This document shows positions 1-8,084 of a stretch of 64,000 nt of DNA, one piece after another. The position numbers and the translations under genes were made by a program. Location: NCBI RefSeq assembly GCF_028687635.1, contig NZ_JAQTZS010000006.1:90295-154294 (forward strand), given 5' to 3'. This DNA comes from Malikia sp. (lineage in GTDB: Bacteria; Pseudomonadota; Gammaproteobacteria; Burkholderiales; Burkholderiaceae_C). Positions within the stretch are counted from its first letter, which is position 1. Each line of letters opens with the position of its first letter. Below the pieces are notes generated by a model. It was not told the DNA's origin. It saw only the letters and a program-made list of their open reading frames with translations, and did no database searches.

Positions 1-502
1 CATGGTGGACATTCTGGCCAGTCCACGGGTTCTTCAGCTCCAGCGTGGCGACTGCCAGACCATTGATGAACAGCACCATGTCCACCGACTTGAAGCTGTC
101 GCCATTCCCAAAGCCCTGGCTGTAATGCACCTGCCGGGTGACGCTGAAGACATTGGCCTCGAAGCGGGCTGCGACTTCCGGGTTCAGGCCGTTGTAGGGC
201 AGTCGGTACAGCAGGTCGAAATGGGCATCGTCGATGTCCAGCCCCTTCTTCAGCACCGCCAGCACGCTGTCCTTTCTGATCTTCTTGTTCAGGCGTTCCA
301 GCAGCAGGCGTTGCCAGTTCGGTCTGTCCTTCAGCTTCGCCAGTTCCTTGGGCTGGGTGGCTTCGAGGAACTGCCAGAAGAGCTTGCCGTCGATGGCGAA
401 TTCCCGGTCGAAGTCAGCCGGGTTGCCAACGCGGTAGCCGTCCTGGGTGAGGGCGTTTTCGATGTGCGCTTCGAGCGCGGCTTCGTTGGTTTGGCTGACC
501 AT
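1..502 (-). CDS. hsdR: Type I restriction enzyme R subunit (HsdR), N-terminal part only, runs off the left edge
   Basis: The minus strand reads an open frame from ATG at 502 to the window edge, giving the first 167 residues. They match the N-terminal nuclease region of HsdR, the subunit that translocates and cuts unmodified DNA. A PD-(D/E)xK-type site is visible: Asp141 in SVDMVLF, then Glu155-Leu-Lys157 in ATLELKNPW. The helicase motor would lie outside the window. It is the last visible gene of the operon hsdM - ATPase - HNH - hsdS - hsdR. Only 14 bases, ten of them G, separate it from the hsdS stop, so translation is probably coupled to hsdS. Family assignment is firm; whether the full gene is intact cannot be seen. 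Confidence 0.85.
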   Translation of the reverse strand, partial: MVSQTNEAALEAHIENALTQDGYRVGNPADFDREFAIDGKLFWQFLEATQPKELAKLKDRPNWQRLLLERLNKKIRKDSVLAVLKKGLDIDDAHFDLLYRLPYNGLNPEVAARFEANVFSVTRQVHYSQGFGNGDSFKSVDMVLFINGLAVATLELKNPWTGQNVHH

Positions 503-506
503 GTTT

Positions 507-516
507 CCCCCCCCCC
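507..516 (-). repeat. Homopolymer of ten G (coding strand) between hsdS stop and hsdR start
   Basis: On the coding (minus) strand the hsdS TGA is followed by ten G, then AAAC and the hsdR ATG. The tract sits exactly where the hsdR ribosome binding site must be, and probably supplies the purine-rich site itself. Long G runs are prone to slipped-strand length change, so it may tune or switch hsdR translation. The repeat is seen; variability is inferred. Confidence 0.8.
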
Positions 517-1842
517 TCAGATCTTTATTTTTCCTGAAACAGCATTGGCGACCAATGATGATTTCATTTCCTTGAGAGCGGAAATCTCCCTTAAAACGGA
601 GCTAATTAGCACGTCGTACTGTGCTTTGATTCCTTTGCAGAAGTCCAAGATGGCATCTTGCTCCGGCAGCGGAGGGACTAGCACTGGTAGATTTCCGAGC
701 TTCGTCTTATTGGTGGATGCCAAATTTGTGGTTTTGTTTGCCGTGGTTGTGAAGTAGCGTCGAGCGTAAGAAACGCCGGTAATTAGTGCAACAAATTCTG
801 GCCGTACGCGTTTGAGTATGCGGACTGAAAAAACGTGGTTCTGATGAAGGCACTCTTCTATCTGCCCATCCCAGCAGTTCCCGCGCCCAAGCTTGTCAAT
901 GTCGCCGCCCTCGGTGACAAGGATGTCACCTGTACGCAAGAGGTAGTTCTTGGCCTCTTGCATAGGTAGTACGATTTCCGTGATAGCGGAGAGATCGATA
1001 TACCCATCCTGTACATTGGCAACTCGAAGGTAGGGAAAAGATTTTGTCGATTTGGATGGTGCGTGGTTTTTTCCCAATGTCACACCGCTTTGTACCGTTG
1101 AGATGTGCTTCAAAGGAGCTATTTTCCAGTGCTCAGGGACCGATTCGATCCACTCAGATTCGCCTTTCCTAAAAGGAATTGACTGATTCATACCCAAAGT
1201 CACCGCCCGATTTACTTGGACAGAGCGCTGCTCGTTAAGCAACTCGATCAAACGTTCTTTCTTCGCAATCGCGGAATTAATTTCGATAGTTTTCTGGTCG
1301 AGGAAGGCAACGATACGGTCTTGTTCGTCCTTGTCCGGGATGGGTAAAGGCAATTCACGGAACTCGGTAAACCTGAAATCGGTTGAGCGCTCTCGAATAC
1401 CCTTCGACAGAGATTCGATGTACCCAGAGTGCGCCATGTATCGCAGCAGATAGGCGTAGTAGTAGCTGTTGACCGGGTACTCGCTGCGAGGAACGCAAGC
1501 GGCATACACAGGCGTTGATTTTCCGTCTGAATCGGAAACGCCAATCGCACCGGCAAAGGCGTCCATCGCATGGATCACCAAGTCACCCTTGCGGATGCCT
1601 TGGTAGCCATGTTCTTGAATCGCATTGGTGAAGCCTTCAGTTCTGCGGTTGGTGCGCAGCGTCACTTGACCATCCCGAAATGCCGTCACCACATCGTCTT
1701 CGGGCCTTACGGGGCGCTCCATCCTGTTGAACAGCCACTTGGCGCGTTCAACGCCCCAGTGGCTCGGAACCTTTTCGATCCACTGAATGCCGCTCGGCTT
1801 GTAGCTCTCGTAGCGCTGCATCACGCCAGTTTTTTCAGTCAT
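517..1842 (-). CDS. hsdS: Type I restriction-modification specificity subunit S
   Basis: 441 residues, the usual HsdS length, with the expected two-fold layout. Each half starts with the typical target-recognition entry (WIEKVPSHWGVERAKWLF near residue 21 and WIESVPEHWKIAPLKHIS near 232) and ends in a helical conserved region containing a DQKTIEIN-type or LPEQDAIL-type segment. It reads the two halves of a bipartite DNA target and docks HsdM and HsdR. It starts at 1842 in an ATGA overlap with the stop of the HNH gene. Base composition is clearly more AT-rich than the neighbours, common for HsdS genes that exchange by recombination. The target sequence cannot be predicted. Confidence 0.93.
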   Translation of the reverse strand: MTEKTGVMQRYESYKPSGIQWIEKVPSHWGVERAKWLFNRMERPVRPEDDVVTAFRDGQVTLRTNRRTEGFTNAIQEHGYQGIRKGDLVIHAMDAFAGAIGVSDSDGKSTPVYAACVPRSEYPVNSYYYAYLLRYMAHSGYIESLSKGIRERSTDFRFTEFRELPLPIPDKDEQDRIVAFLDQKTIEINSAIAKKERLIELLNEQRSVQVNRAVTLGMNQSIPFRKGESEWIESVPEHWKIAPLKHISTVQSGVTLGKNHAPSKSTKSFPYLRVANVQDGYIDLSAITEIVLPMQEAKNYLLRTGDILVTEGGDIDKLGRGNCWDGQIEECLHQNHVFSVRILKRVRPEFVALITGVSYARRYFTTTANKTTNLASTNKTKLGNLPVLVPPLPEQDAILDFCKGIKAQYDVLISSVLREISALKEMKSSLVANAVSGKIKI

Positions 1843-2519
1843 TTTTGTAGTTCTTCCTGTTCAGTCCGTGGCGCAGTGGCCGGGCGACTCGCCTCGATTT
1901 CCCTGGCCAGAAACGGTGCACGTCGGCGCAATCTGGCCTGGCTGATGTCACCTCGGTGGAACTCCTCTGCGTATTCTTCACGCAGCTTCAGGCATTCATA
2001 GTCATTGAGCTTGAGGCGGTCGATGGTGGCTTGCACCTTCTTCTGAATGTCCGATGGCAGGTCAGGTGTCGGAATCACCTGATACCCCACCAACTCCATG
2101 CGGAACCAGCCGTTATCGATCTCGAAGGGATCGAGCACATCCTGATAGTCGTTCTTGCGGCTGTTCATCAGCGAACATGCCAATCGGTAGTTGCGCCATT
2201 CGTAGATTTCGTGCCAATCGACCGACTTTGGCAGCATGTGATCCACCGACGCAGCGCCCGTCACGCGCTCGATGTAAAAGCTCATGTAGGCACAGACGCG
2301 GCCATAGGCTTCGAGAAGTTCGGGCAAAACCTCTGTCCAGATGGGAGGAAACTTGTCAGCCGGTATTTCATCTGGTGATGCCGCTATCACTTCCCTCGGC
2401 CGACCTCGACGCTTGGGCAATCCGGGGCTGCCTACCATCTCGGCAATGGCCCGCAAGCCTGGCTGCCTGACCTTGCTGTCGAAGTCAGCAGGCTCTGGCG
2501 CTCGCTCCACCCGGATCAT
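1839..2519 (-). CDS. HNH endonuclease, PtuB-like (Septu-type) partner of the upstream ATPase
   Basis: 226 residues. The centre carries an HNH-type signature: Asp93-His94 in SVDHMLPKS, then Asn110 in EWRNYRLACSLMNSRKN with further Asn at 119 and 123. This is the arrangement of the HNH proteins paired with ATPases in Septu defence (PtuB). The zinc-binding Cys pairs of many HNH proteins are not evident; one Cys lies at 76. Start ATG 2519 overlaps the ATPase stop (ATGA) and its stop overlaps the hsdS start (ATGA), so all are translationally coupled. Predicted role: DNA nuclease held in check by the ATPase and released on phage attack. HNH family is well supported; the Septu assignment rests on gene pairing and domain logic. 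Confidence 0.72.
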   Translation of the reverse strand: MIRVERAPEPADFDSKVRQPGLRAIAEMVGSPGLPKRRGRPREVIAASPDEIPADKFPPIWTEVLPELLEAYGRVCAYMSFYIERVTGAASVDHMLPKSVDWHEIYEWRNYRLACSLMNSRKNDYQDVLDPFEIDNGWFRMELVGYQVIPTPDLPSDIQKKVQATIDRLKLNDYECLKLREEYAEEFHRGDISQARLRRRAPFLAREIEASRPATAPRTEQEELQK

Positions 2520-3808
2520 GCGCCGCCTTCCAGTCGATCCCGGAACCGGCTCCAGCGAATCCAGAACGCATCCACATCACTCAGGCTGGCCCGCAGTTGG
2601 TCGTCGATGTGTTGCAATTGCTGCCTTTGCTCGTCGGTCAGTACGTTGTGTGTCATCGCCACCGTCCGTAAAAAACCACGGGCCAGGCCCAGTGCTTCCT
2701 CCGCCTGCACCGAAGCCGGCTCCTTCAGGTTGAACACCTCGGACGCCAGCCAGGCATTCACATCGCCTTTGCGTGACCAAGGGTAAAGATGTGCATGAAC
2801 TTCGTTGTCGATCAGATCAAAGTCCCAGATGCAGTCCTCCTCCGGGTTGAAGCTGGGTTCGACCGATGCCAGCACCAGGGGTGAATGGGTGGCGGCCAGC
2901 AGCTGGACGGGCACCTCGCGGCTGCCTGTCAGGGCGTTCATCACGTTCAGCAGGGCCGGGACGATGCGCCGCTGCCACTGCGGGTGCAGGTGGCACTCGA
3001 TCTCGTCCACCAGGAAAATGATTTCGCGCGCTGGATTCACGCGAAAACGCTCGCAGGCCAGTTGATGCTCACGCCAGGTCCAAACCAGCAGATACGCCAG
3101 CGCGGCAATCCTGCGCATGCCGGCCGAGGCGTGAATCAACGGCACGTCCTGACCGTAGGGCATGCGAAGTGACGGCAGATCCTTGACGCTGTCGCCCACG
3201 CGCATCGGGGTGCCAGGTCGAATCTTCTCGATGCCCGATGGCGACAGCGCATCCAGCACCTTGACCAGATCGTCGAAGGCCGGTTTGCCGGCTTCCTGCC
3301 ACAGCACCCAGTCATGTAGCAGACCATTGCACAGCTGAGTCTTGCCATCGCTGGCTTGCAAGCCGTTCCAGACCGCTTCAGGGCTGAAGTCGAAGCTGCG
3401 GGGGCGGTTCGGCGTTGCAGCTTCATCCTTGTCGCCTTTCCAGTAGTTGCGCGCGGGGTCCCAGACCGAGAAGCTGCCATCGACGCCGGCATAGATCACC
3501 ACGCCTGGGATCGCTTGACGCCCCTGGCTGACCAGCCACTGCTGGGTTTCATGATCGAACACGCGTTCACCGGCATGGTCGCCGGTGCTGCCCGTGTAGC
3601 GGTAGCCGATGCTGGAATCGTCCGCGTCCTGGCGTGGTGCGGCCATGACCCCGCGTGCCCAGGTCCGTGTCAGCGCCCACCAGGCAATGTCGAGCACGAA
3701 GCTCTTGCCCAGGCCGTTGTCGCCGGTCAGAAAGTTCAGGCGAGATTTGAAGTCGATGACCAGCCTCTGAGCCGGGCCGACGCCTTTCAGCGTGAGCTGG
3801 TTCAACAT
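2516..3808 (-). CDS. AAA/ABC-type ATPase, PtuA-like (Septu-type), inside a type I RM operon
   Basis: 430 residues with an SMC/OLD-like ATPase core. Walker A is GDNGLGKS at 29-36, an ABC-signature-like HASAG lies at 226-230, Walker B IIFLVDEI at 263-270 is followed by ECHLHPQW, and the switch His sits in ATHSP near 308. No Toprim or reverse transcriptase domain is attached. ATPases of this type directly upstream of a small HNH gene form the Septu pair (PtuA senses and oligomerises, PtuB cuts). ATG 3808 overlaps the last codons of hsdM by 7 bases and its stop overlaps the HNH start. Alternative: a lone AAA_15/AAA_21 ATPase or an RloC-like guard, but no anticodon-nuclease domain is seen and the nuclease is a separate gene. 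Confidence 0.75.
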   Translation of the reverse strand: MLNQLTLKGVGPAQRLVIDFKSRLNFLTGDNGLGKSFVLDIAWWALTRTWARGVMAAPRQDADDSSIGYRYTGSTGDHAGERVFDHETQQWLVSQGRQAIPGVVIYAGVDGSFSVWDPARNYWKGDKDEAATPNRPRSFDFSPEAVWNGLQASDGKTQLCNGLLHDWVLWQEAGKPAFDDLVKVLDALSPSGIEKIRPGTPMRVGDSVKDLPSLRMPYGQDVPLIHASAGMRRIAALAYLLVWTWREHQLACERFRVNPAREIIFLVDEIECHLHPQWQRRIVPALLNVMNALTGSREVPVQLLAATHSPLVLASVEPSFNPEEDCIWDFDLIDNEVHAHLYPWSRKGDVNAWLASEVFNLKEPASVQAEEALGLARGFLRTVAMTHNVLTDEQRQQLQHIDDQLRASLSDVDAFWIRWSRFRDRLEGGA

Positions 3809-6168
3809 GCCTTGCCCCCCACGAAGCTCACCAATGCTTTCAGCAGGCCATCGGTTTCAGCCTCCAGCGCCAGGATTTCCGCCGTGACTTCTTCCAGGCT
3901 GCGCAGCGGCTTGTGCTGATAGAAATACTTGTTGAAGCTGATCTCGTAGCCGATCACGGTCTTGTCGATCGCGATCCAGGCCTCATCCACATGCGGGCGC
4001 ACTTCGCGCATGAAGTAGTCGTGGATCACGCTGGAAGCGGACAGGTTTCTGTCCAGTGCCAGCGGCACGTTCTCGGTATCGCGCAGTTCGCTGTCCGGCT
4101 CGTACTCGATGTATTCGCCGGTCGGCGTGGCCACATAGCCATGGTCACCGAGCTTGTCGCGGGTGGTGCTCAGCTGTGCCAGCAACTCGCCCAGCTTGGC
4201 GCCGTTGAGCTTGTGGACCTTCTTGATGACCTTCTCGGCCCGCTCGTCGCGCCAGCTGACGGCGTTCAGGATCTGCTTGCGCTGCGGCGCTGTCAGCTTG
4301 AGCTTGAGAGCCTTGAGCGCGTCATCGACGATGGACTCGAAGCGGTTGAAGTCGAGGTATTCCCCGCTGCCGATCTTCCCCGCCAGTTGCTGTGCGGCCT
4401 GCATCAGGTCGCGCTGCTCGCGCCAGGTCGACTCGGACAGCAGTTCCTTGCGGTTCTTGGGCGAAAGGGTGATCTCTTCGCGCTCCAGGTGGGCTTCGAT
4501 GGCCTCGGCGTGCAACTTCAGGTCGGTGTAGACCTCGTCGCCGTACTTGCCGTACACCCACTTCATGCTGTCCTGCAGGCCCGGCGTGAAGCGCAGCGTG
4601 GCGATGCGCTCGGGGCTGAACTGGGCTGCCAGTCGCAGCGGACGCTCCACCGTGACCTTGTAGTAGCCGAAGTCGCGGTTGTGGAAGACCTTGGAAATGC
4701 CGGCGTTCGGCATCTCCAGGTAGAGCTGGGTGATCTGTTGCAGGTGCTCGGCGCTGAACTCGCAGTTCTTCTCGCCCAGGTTCTTGCGCAGCTTCTGGTA
4801 CAGGTTGCTGGCGTCTATCAGCTGCACCTTGCCCCGTCGTGGCTCGGCCTTGTTGTTGGACAGGACCCAGACATAGGTCGTGATGCCGGTGTTGTAGAAC
4901 AGGTTGTTCGGCAGCTGGATGATGGCTTCCAGGCAATCGTTCTCGATGATGTAGCGGCGGATGTTGCTTTCGCCGCTGCCCGCATCCCCGGTGAACAGAG
5001 CCGAGCCGTTATGGACCGAAGCGATGCGCGAGCCCGTGAAGCGACCGTTCGGGCTGTCGCTGCGGCGCTTCATCTTGTTGATCATCTCCATCATGAACAG
5101 GAGCTGACCATCCGACGAGCGCGGAATCGCCGGGTAGAAGTCGTGGTCCTCTTCGGTGAATTCCGTCAGGTTGACCTGGAAGCGGTGGTCGATCACGTCC
5201 TTGCCATCGACGATGCTCTTCTGGTCGCTCTTCCAGCTCTTGCCGTAGGGCGGATTGCTCAGCATGAAGTCGAAGCGCGTGCCCGAGAAGTCGTCGGTCG
5301 CCAGCGTGGAGCCGAACTTGATGTTCTCCGGGTCGTTGCCCTTGATCATCATGTCGGACTTGCAGATGGCATAGGTCTCGGGGTTCACCTCCTTGCCGTA
5401 GAGGTAGACGCCCACCTTGGCCTTGATCTCGCCCTCGGGGTCAATGATGAAGTCCTGAGCCTCGGTCAGCATGCCGCCACTGCCGCAGGCCGGGTCGTAG
5501 ATGGTCAGCGGGTTGGGCAGCTGATCCTTGACCGGAATGAAGACCAGATTGGTCATGAGCTGGATCACCTCACGCGGCGTGAAGTGTTCGCCGGCCTCCT
5601 CGTTGTTCTCTTCGTTGAACTTGCGGATCAGTTCCTCGAAGACGTAGCCCATGCCCAGGTTGGACAGCCCCGGCTGGGGGCGCCCGTCCGGGCCTTTGCG
5701 GTCGTGGGGGCTGAGGTTGATCTCGTCGGAGACGAACTTCTCGATCACGTCGTGCAGCACGTTCGACTGCGCCATCTTGCGGATCTGGTTGCGCAGGTCG
5801 AACTTCTCGACGATCTCCTTCACGTTGTCCGAGAAGCCGTCGAGGTAGTTCTTCAGGTTGGCTTCCAGTTGCGAGGGGTTGCCCAGCAGCGACTTGAGCG
5901 TGAAGCGGGAGGTGTTGTAGAACACGTAGCCCGATGCCTCGCGCAGGCCGTGCGGATCGAGGTCGGCCATCTCCGCGTCCTCGCGCTGGAAGCGGACCTC
6001 TTCGAGCACCGCTTCCTTGCCGGGCTCCAGCAGGCAGTCCAGGCGGCGCAGGACGAACATTGGCAGGATGACATCGCGGTACTTGCCGCGCACGAAGACA
6101 TCCCGGAGGCAGTCGTCGGCGATTGACCAGATGAAGCTGACGATCTTGTTGTGTACTGAGTGATCCAT
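3802..6168 (-). CDS. hsdM: Type I restriction-modification DNA N6-adenine methyltransferase (HsdM), long form
   Basis: 788 residues from ATG 6168 (MDHSVHNKIV...), preferred over an in-frame ATG 45 bases upstream because it begins the conserved HsdM helical domain. The AdoMet motif is DPACGSGG at 225-232, preceded by HFTPREVIQLM; the catalytic N6-adenine motif is NPPY at 305-308. With HsdS it methylates adenine in the target and marks host DNA. The protein is about 250-300 residues longer than common HsdM; the extra C-terminal part is charged and helix-rich and no catalytic motif was recognised in it. First gene of the operon; its end overlaps the PtuA-like ATPase by 7 bases. Confidence 0.93.
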   Translation of the reverse strand: MDHSVHNKIVSFIWSIADDCLRDVFVRGKYRDVILPMFVLRRLDCLLEPGKEAVLEEVRFQREDAEMADLDPHGLREASGYVFYNTSRFTLKSLLGNPSQLEANLKNYLDGFSDNVKEIVEKFDLRNQIRKMAQSNVLHDVIEKFVSDEINLSPHDRKGPDGRPQPGLSNLGMGYVFEELIRKFNEENNEEAGEHFTPREVIQLMTNLVFIPVKDQLPNPLTIYDPACGSGGMLTEAQDFIIDPEGEIKAKVGVYLYGKEVNPETYAICKSDMMIKGNDPENIKFGSTLATDDFSGTRFDFMLSNPPYGKSWKSDQKSIVDGKDVIDHRFQVNLTEFTEEDHDFYPAIPRSSDGQLLFMMEMINKMKRRSDSPNGRFTGSRIASVHNGSALFTGDAGSGESNIRRYIIENDCLEAIIQLPNNLFYNTGITTYVWVLSNNKAEPRRGKVQLIDASNLYQKLRKNLGEKNCEFSAEHLQQITQLYLEMPNAGISKVFHNRDFGYYKVTVERPLRLAAQFSPERIATLRFTPGLQDSMKWVYGKYGDEVYTDLKLHAEAIEAHLEREEITLSPKNRKELLSESTWREQRDLMQAAQQLAGKIGSGEYLDFNRFESIVDDALKALKLKLTAPQRKQILNAVSWRDERAEKVIKKVHKLNGAKLGELLAQLSTTRDKLGDHGYVATPTGEYIEYEPDSELRDTENVPLALDRNLSASSVIHDYFMREVRPHVDEAWIAIDKTVIGYEISFNKYFYQHKPLRSLEEVTAEILALEAETDGLLKALVSFVGGKAC

Positions 6169-6497
6169 GGGTTTTCTGTTCTGCACTGGGCATGGGCCAG
6201 TGTCTTGCATCATCGATGCGATGGCGCCTTGCGCTTGGCAGGCGTCCGAACGGGCTTAGATTGGTTATCCTGCAAATATACTGCTTTTTGCGATGTTTTG
6301 ACGACCGCAATATCAGCGCATCGAGGCGCTTTTCTCTTGCTGATTCTTGATCAATATCAAAGTTTGAATTGATAAAAAATACGGTCATCAGAAATACATA
6401 ATTTTCGATTGTAATATTACTGCCGTAAAAACCAATTTCAAACAAGACCTGCATCCGAGCGTGAATGCGCCGGGTTCAGGTTATTTTTTTGCTTTCC
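6169..6497. other. Divergent intergenic region between hsdM and a chemoreceptor gene
   Basis: About 330 bases, notably AT-rich compared with the rest of the window, separating the leftward defence operon from the rightward chemoreceptor. It must contain promoters for both. A perfect FNR/Anr-type dyad lies at 6347-6360. No gene with a convincing start was seen in it. Confidence 0.6.
6347..6360. promoter_or_regulatory. FNR/Anr-type binding site
   Basis: The 14-mer TTGATCAATATCAA matches the FNR/Anr consensus TTGAT-N4-ATCAA in all ten fixed positions. It lies 138 bases before the chemoreceptor start and 179 bases before the hsdM start, so oxygen-dependent control of either is possible. Site match is seen; function is inferred. 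Confidence 0.6.
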
Positions 6498-8060
6498 ATG
6501 TCGGCTATTAAATTCACGAATTTTCGAGTGGGCACGCGACTGGGCATGGCTTTTGGCGGCATCCTGCTGCTGATGGTCATGTTGTCACTGATAGCCGTCT
6601 ACGGGTTGCTGACCCTGCAGGCGGAACTCGACCAGGTGGTTCACGACAACAACGTCAGGATGGAGCACACCAACACCATGATCAACGGCATCAATGGTGT
6701 CAGGGTCAGCCTGCGCAACGCGGTGCTCATCACCGACGAAAAAGGCATGCGCGAGCAGCAGGCCAAGCTCAACCAGGCGCGCGAAGTCTATGAGCAGGCT
6801 CGCCGCGCGCTGATGGCGATGCCAGCCAGCGAGCATGGCCAGGTCTTGCGCGACCAGATCGACGCCGCCGCCGCCGCCGCGCGATCGCTGAACAACCAGG
6901 TGCTGGAGCTTGCCCTGACCCAGCGCGATCAGGAGGCGCTGGCCCTGCTGCGTGAGAAGGGCGCGCCCGCGACCGATGCCTGGCTCGGCCTGCTCGAGCA
7001 GCTGCTCGAGCTGCAGAAGCAGCGCAACGCGCAAGCCGATCAGGAGAGCCAGCAGGCCAGCCAGCGGGCGCTGGCCTGGCTGATCGGCGGCAACCTGTTT
7101 GGCATCGCGCTGACCGTGCTGCTGGGCGCGCTGGTGGCGCGCTCGATCACGGGCCAGCTCGGTGGCGAGCCCACGACCGCGAGCGAACTCGCGCGCTCGA
7201 TCGCCAACGGCGACCTCAGCGTCAAGGTCGAGCTGCGCCCGGGCGACAACAGCAGCATGCTGGCGCAGCTCCAGATCATGACCCAGAGCCTGGCGCAGGT
7301 CGTCAGCCAGGTACGCCTGAACGCCGAGGGCGTCGCCAGCGTCAGCAGCCAGATCGCGCAGGGCAACCTCGATCTGAGCCAGCGCACCGAGGAGCAGGCC
7401 AGCTCGCTGGAGCAAACCGCGGCCTCGATGGAGGAACTCGGCGGCGCCGCGCGCCAGAACGCCGACACCGTCAAGCAGGCCACTCAACTCGCGCTCAGCG
7501 CGTCCGACGTGGCCACCCAGGGGGGTCGGGTGGTCGAGCAGGTCATCGGCACCATGAAGGGCATCAACGAGGCTTCGACCAGGATCGCCGACATCATCAA
7601 CGTGATCGACGGCATCGCGTTCCAGACCAACATCCTCGCGCTCAACGCGGCGGTCGAGGCCGCGCGCGCGGGTGAACAGGGCCGTGGCTTCGCGGTGGTC
7701 GCCAGCGAGGTGCGCAGCCTCGCGCAGCGCAGCGCCGAGGCGGCCAAGGAAATCAAGACCTTGATCACGACCAGCGTCGAGCGCGTCGAGCAGGGCAGCG
7801 TGCTGGTCGATCAGGCGGGCACCACGATGGCCGACGTGGTCACGGCGATCAAGCGCATGACCGACCTGATGGCCGAGGTCAACGTCGCGATCAACGAGCA
7901 AAGCGCCAGCGTGACCCAGGTCAGCGACGCCGTGACCGAGATGGACCAGGTGACGCAGCAGAACGCTGCCCTGGTCGAGCAAAGCTCGGCCGCGGCGCAG
8001 AGCCTCAAGGACCAGTCGCGGCAGATGGTCCAGGCCGTCTCGGTCTTCACGCTGTCCTGA
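6498..8060 (+). CDS. Methyl-accepting chemotaxis protein
   Basis: 520 residues from ATG 6498 ([16 protein letters not shown]), the usual start of this receptor class. TM1 is about 17-39, a four-helix-bundle sensor of about 150 residues follows in the periplasm, TM2 is about 191-214, then HAMP to about 265 and a cytoplasmic signalling coiled coil. The conserved hairpin tip is present ([33 protein letters not shown] in part) and signals to CheA/CheW. The C-terminus lacks a CheR-tethering pentapeptide. It stands alone between the defence operon and ppk2; ligand unknown. The upstream FNR-like dyad hints at control by oxygen. Confidence 0.93.
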   Translation: MSAIKFTNFRVGTRLGMAFGGILLLMVMLSLIAVYGLLTLQAELDQVVHDNNVRMEHTNTMINGINGVRVSLRNAVLITDEKGMREQQAKLNQAREVYEQARRALMAMPASEHGQVLRDQIDAAAAAARSLNNQVLELALTQRDQEALALLREKGAPATDAWLGLLEQLLELQKQRNAQADQESQQASQRALAWLIGGNLFGIALTVLLGALVARSITGQLGGEPTTASELARSIANGDLSVKVELRPGDNSSMLAQLQIMTQSLAQVVSQVRLNAEGVASVSSQIAQGNLDLSQRTEEQASSLEQTAASMEELGGAARQNADTVKQATQLALSASDVATQGGRVVEQVIGTMKGINEASTRIADIINVIDGIAFQTNILALNAAVEAARAGEQGRGFAVVASEVRSLAQRSAEAAKEIKTLITTSVERVEQGSVLVDQAGTTMADVVTAIKRMTDLMAEVNVAINEQSASVTQVSDAVTEMDQVTQQNAALVEQSSAAAQSLKDQSRQMVQAVSVFTLS

Positions 8061-8084
8061 AGCCGGCCGGGCCGGGCTTGGGTC

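Noticed and set aside
2516..3808. Retron-associated PtuAB or RloC/PrrC anticodon nuclease
   Set aside because: No reverse transcriptase or msr-msd-like RNA nearby, and no anticodon-nuclease domain fused to the ATPase; the nuclease is a separate HNH protein.
3913..6126. Long plus-strand reading frame opposite hsdM
   Set aside because: Antisense shadow of a high-GC gene: Val/Leu/Asp/His-rich, no domain, and hsdM on the other strand has full motifs.
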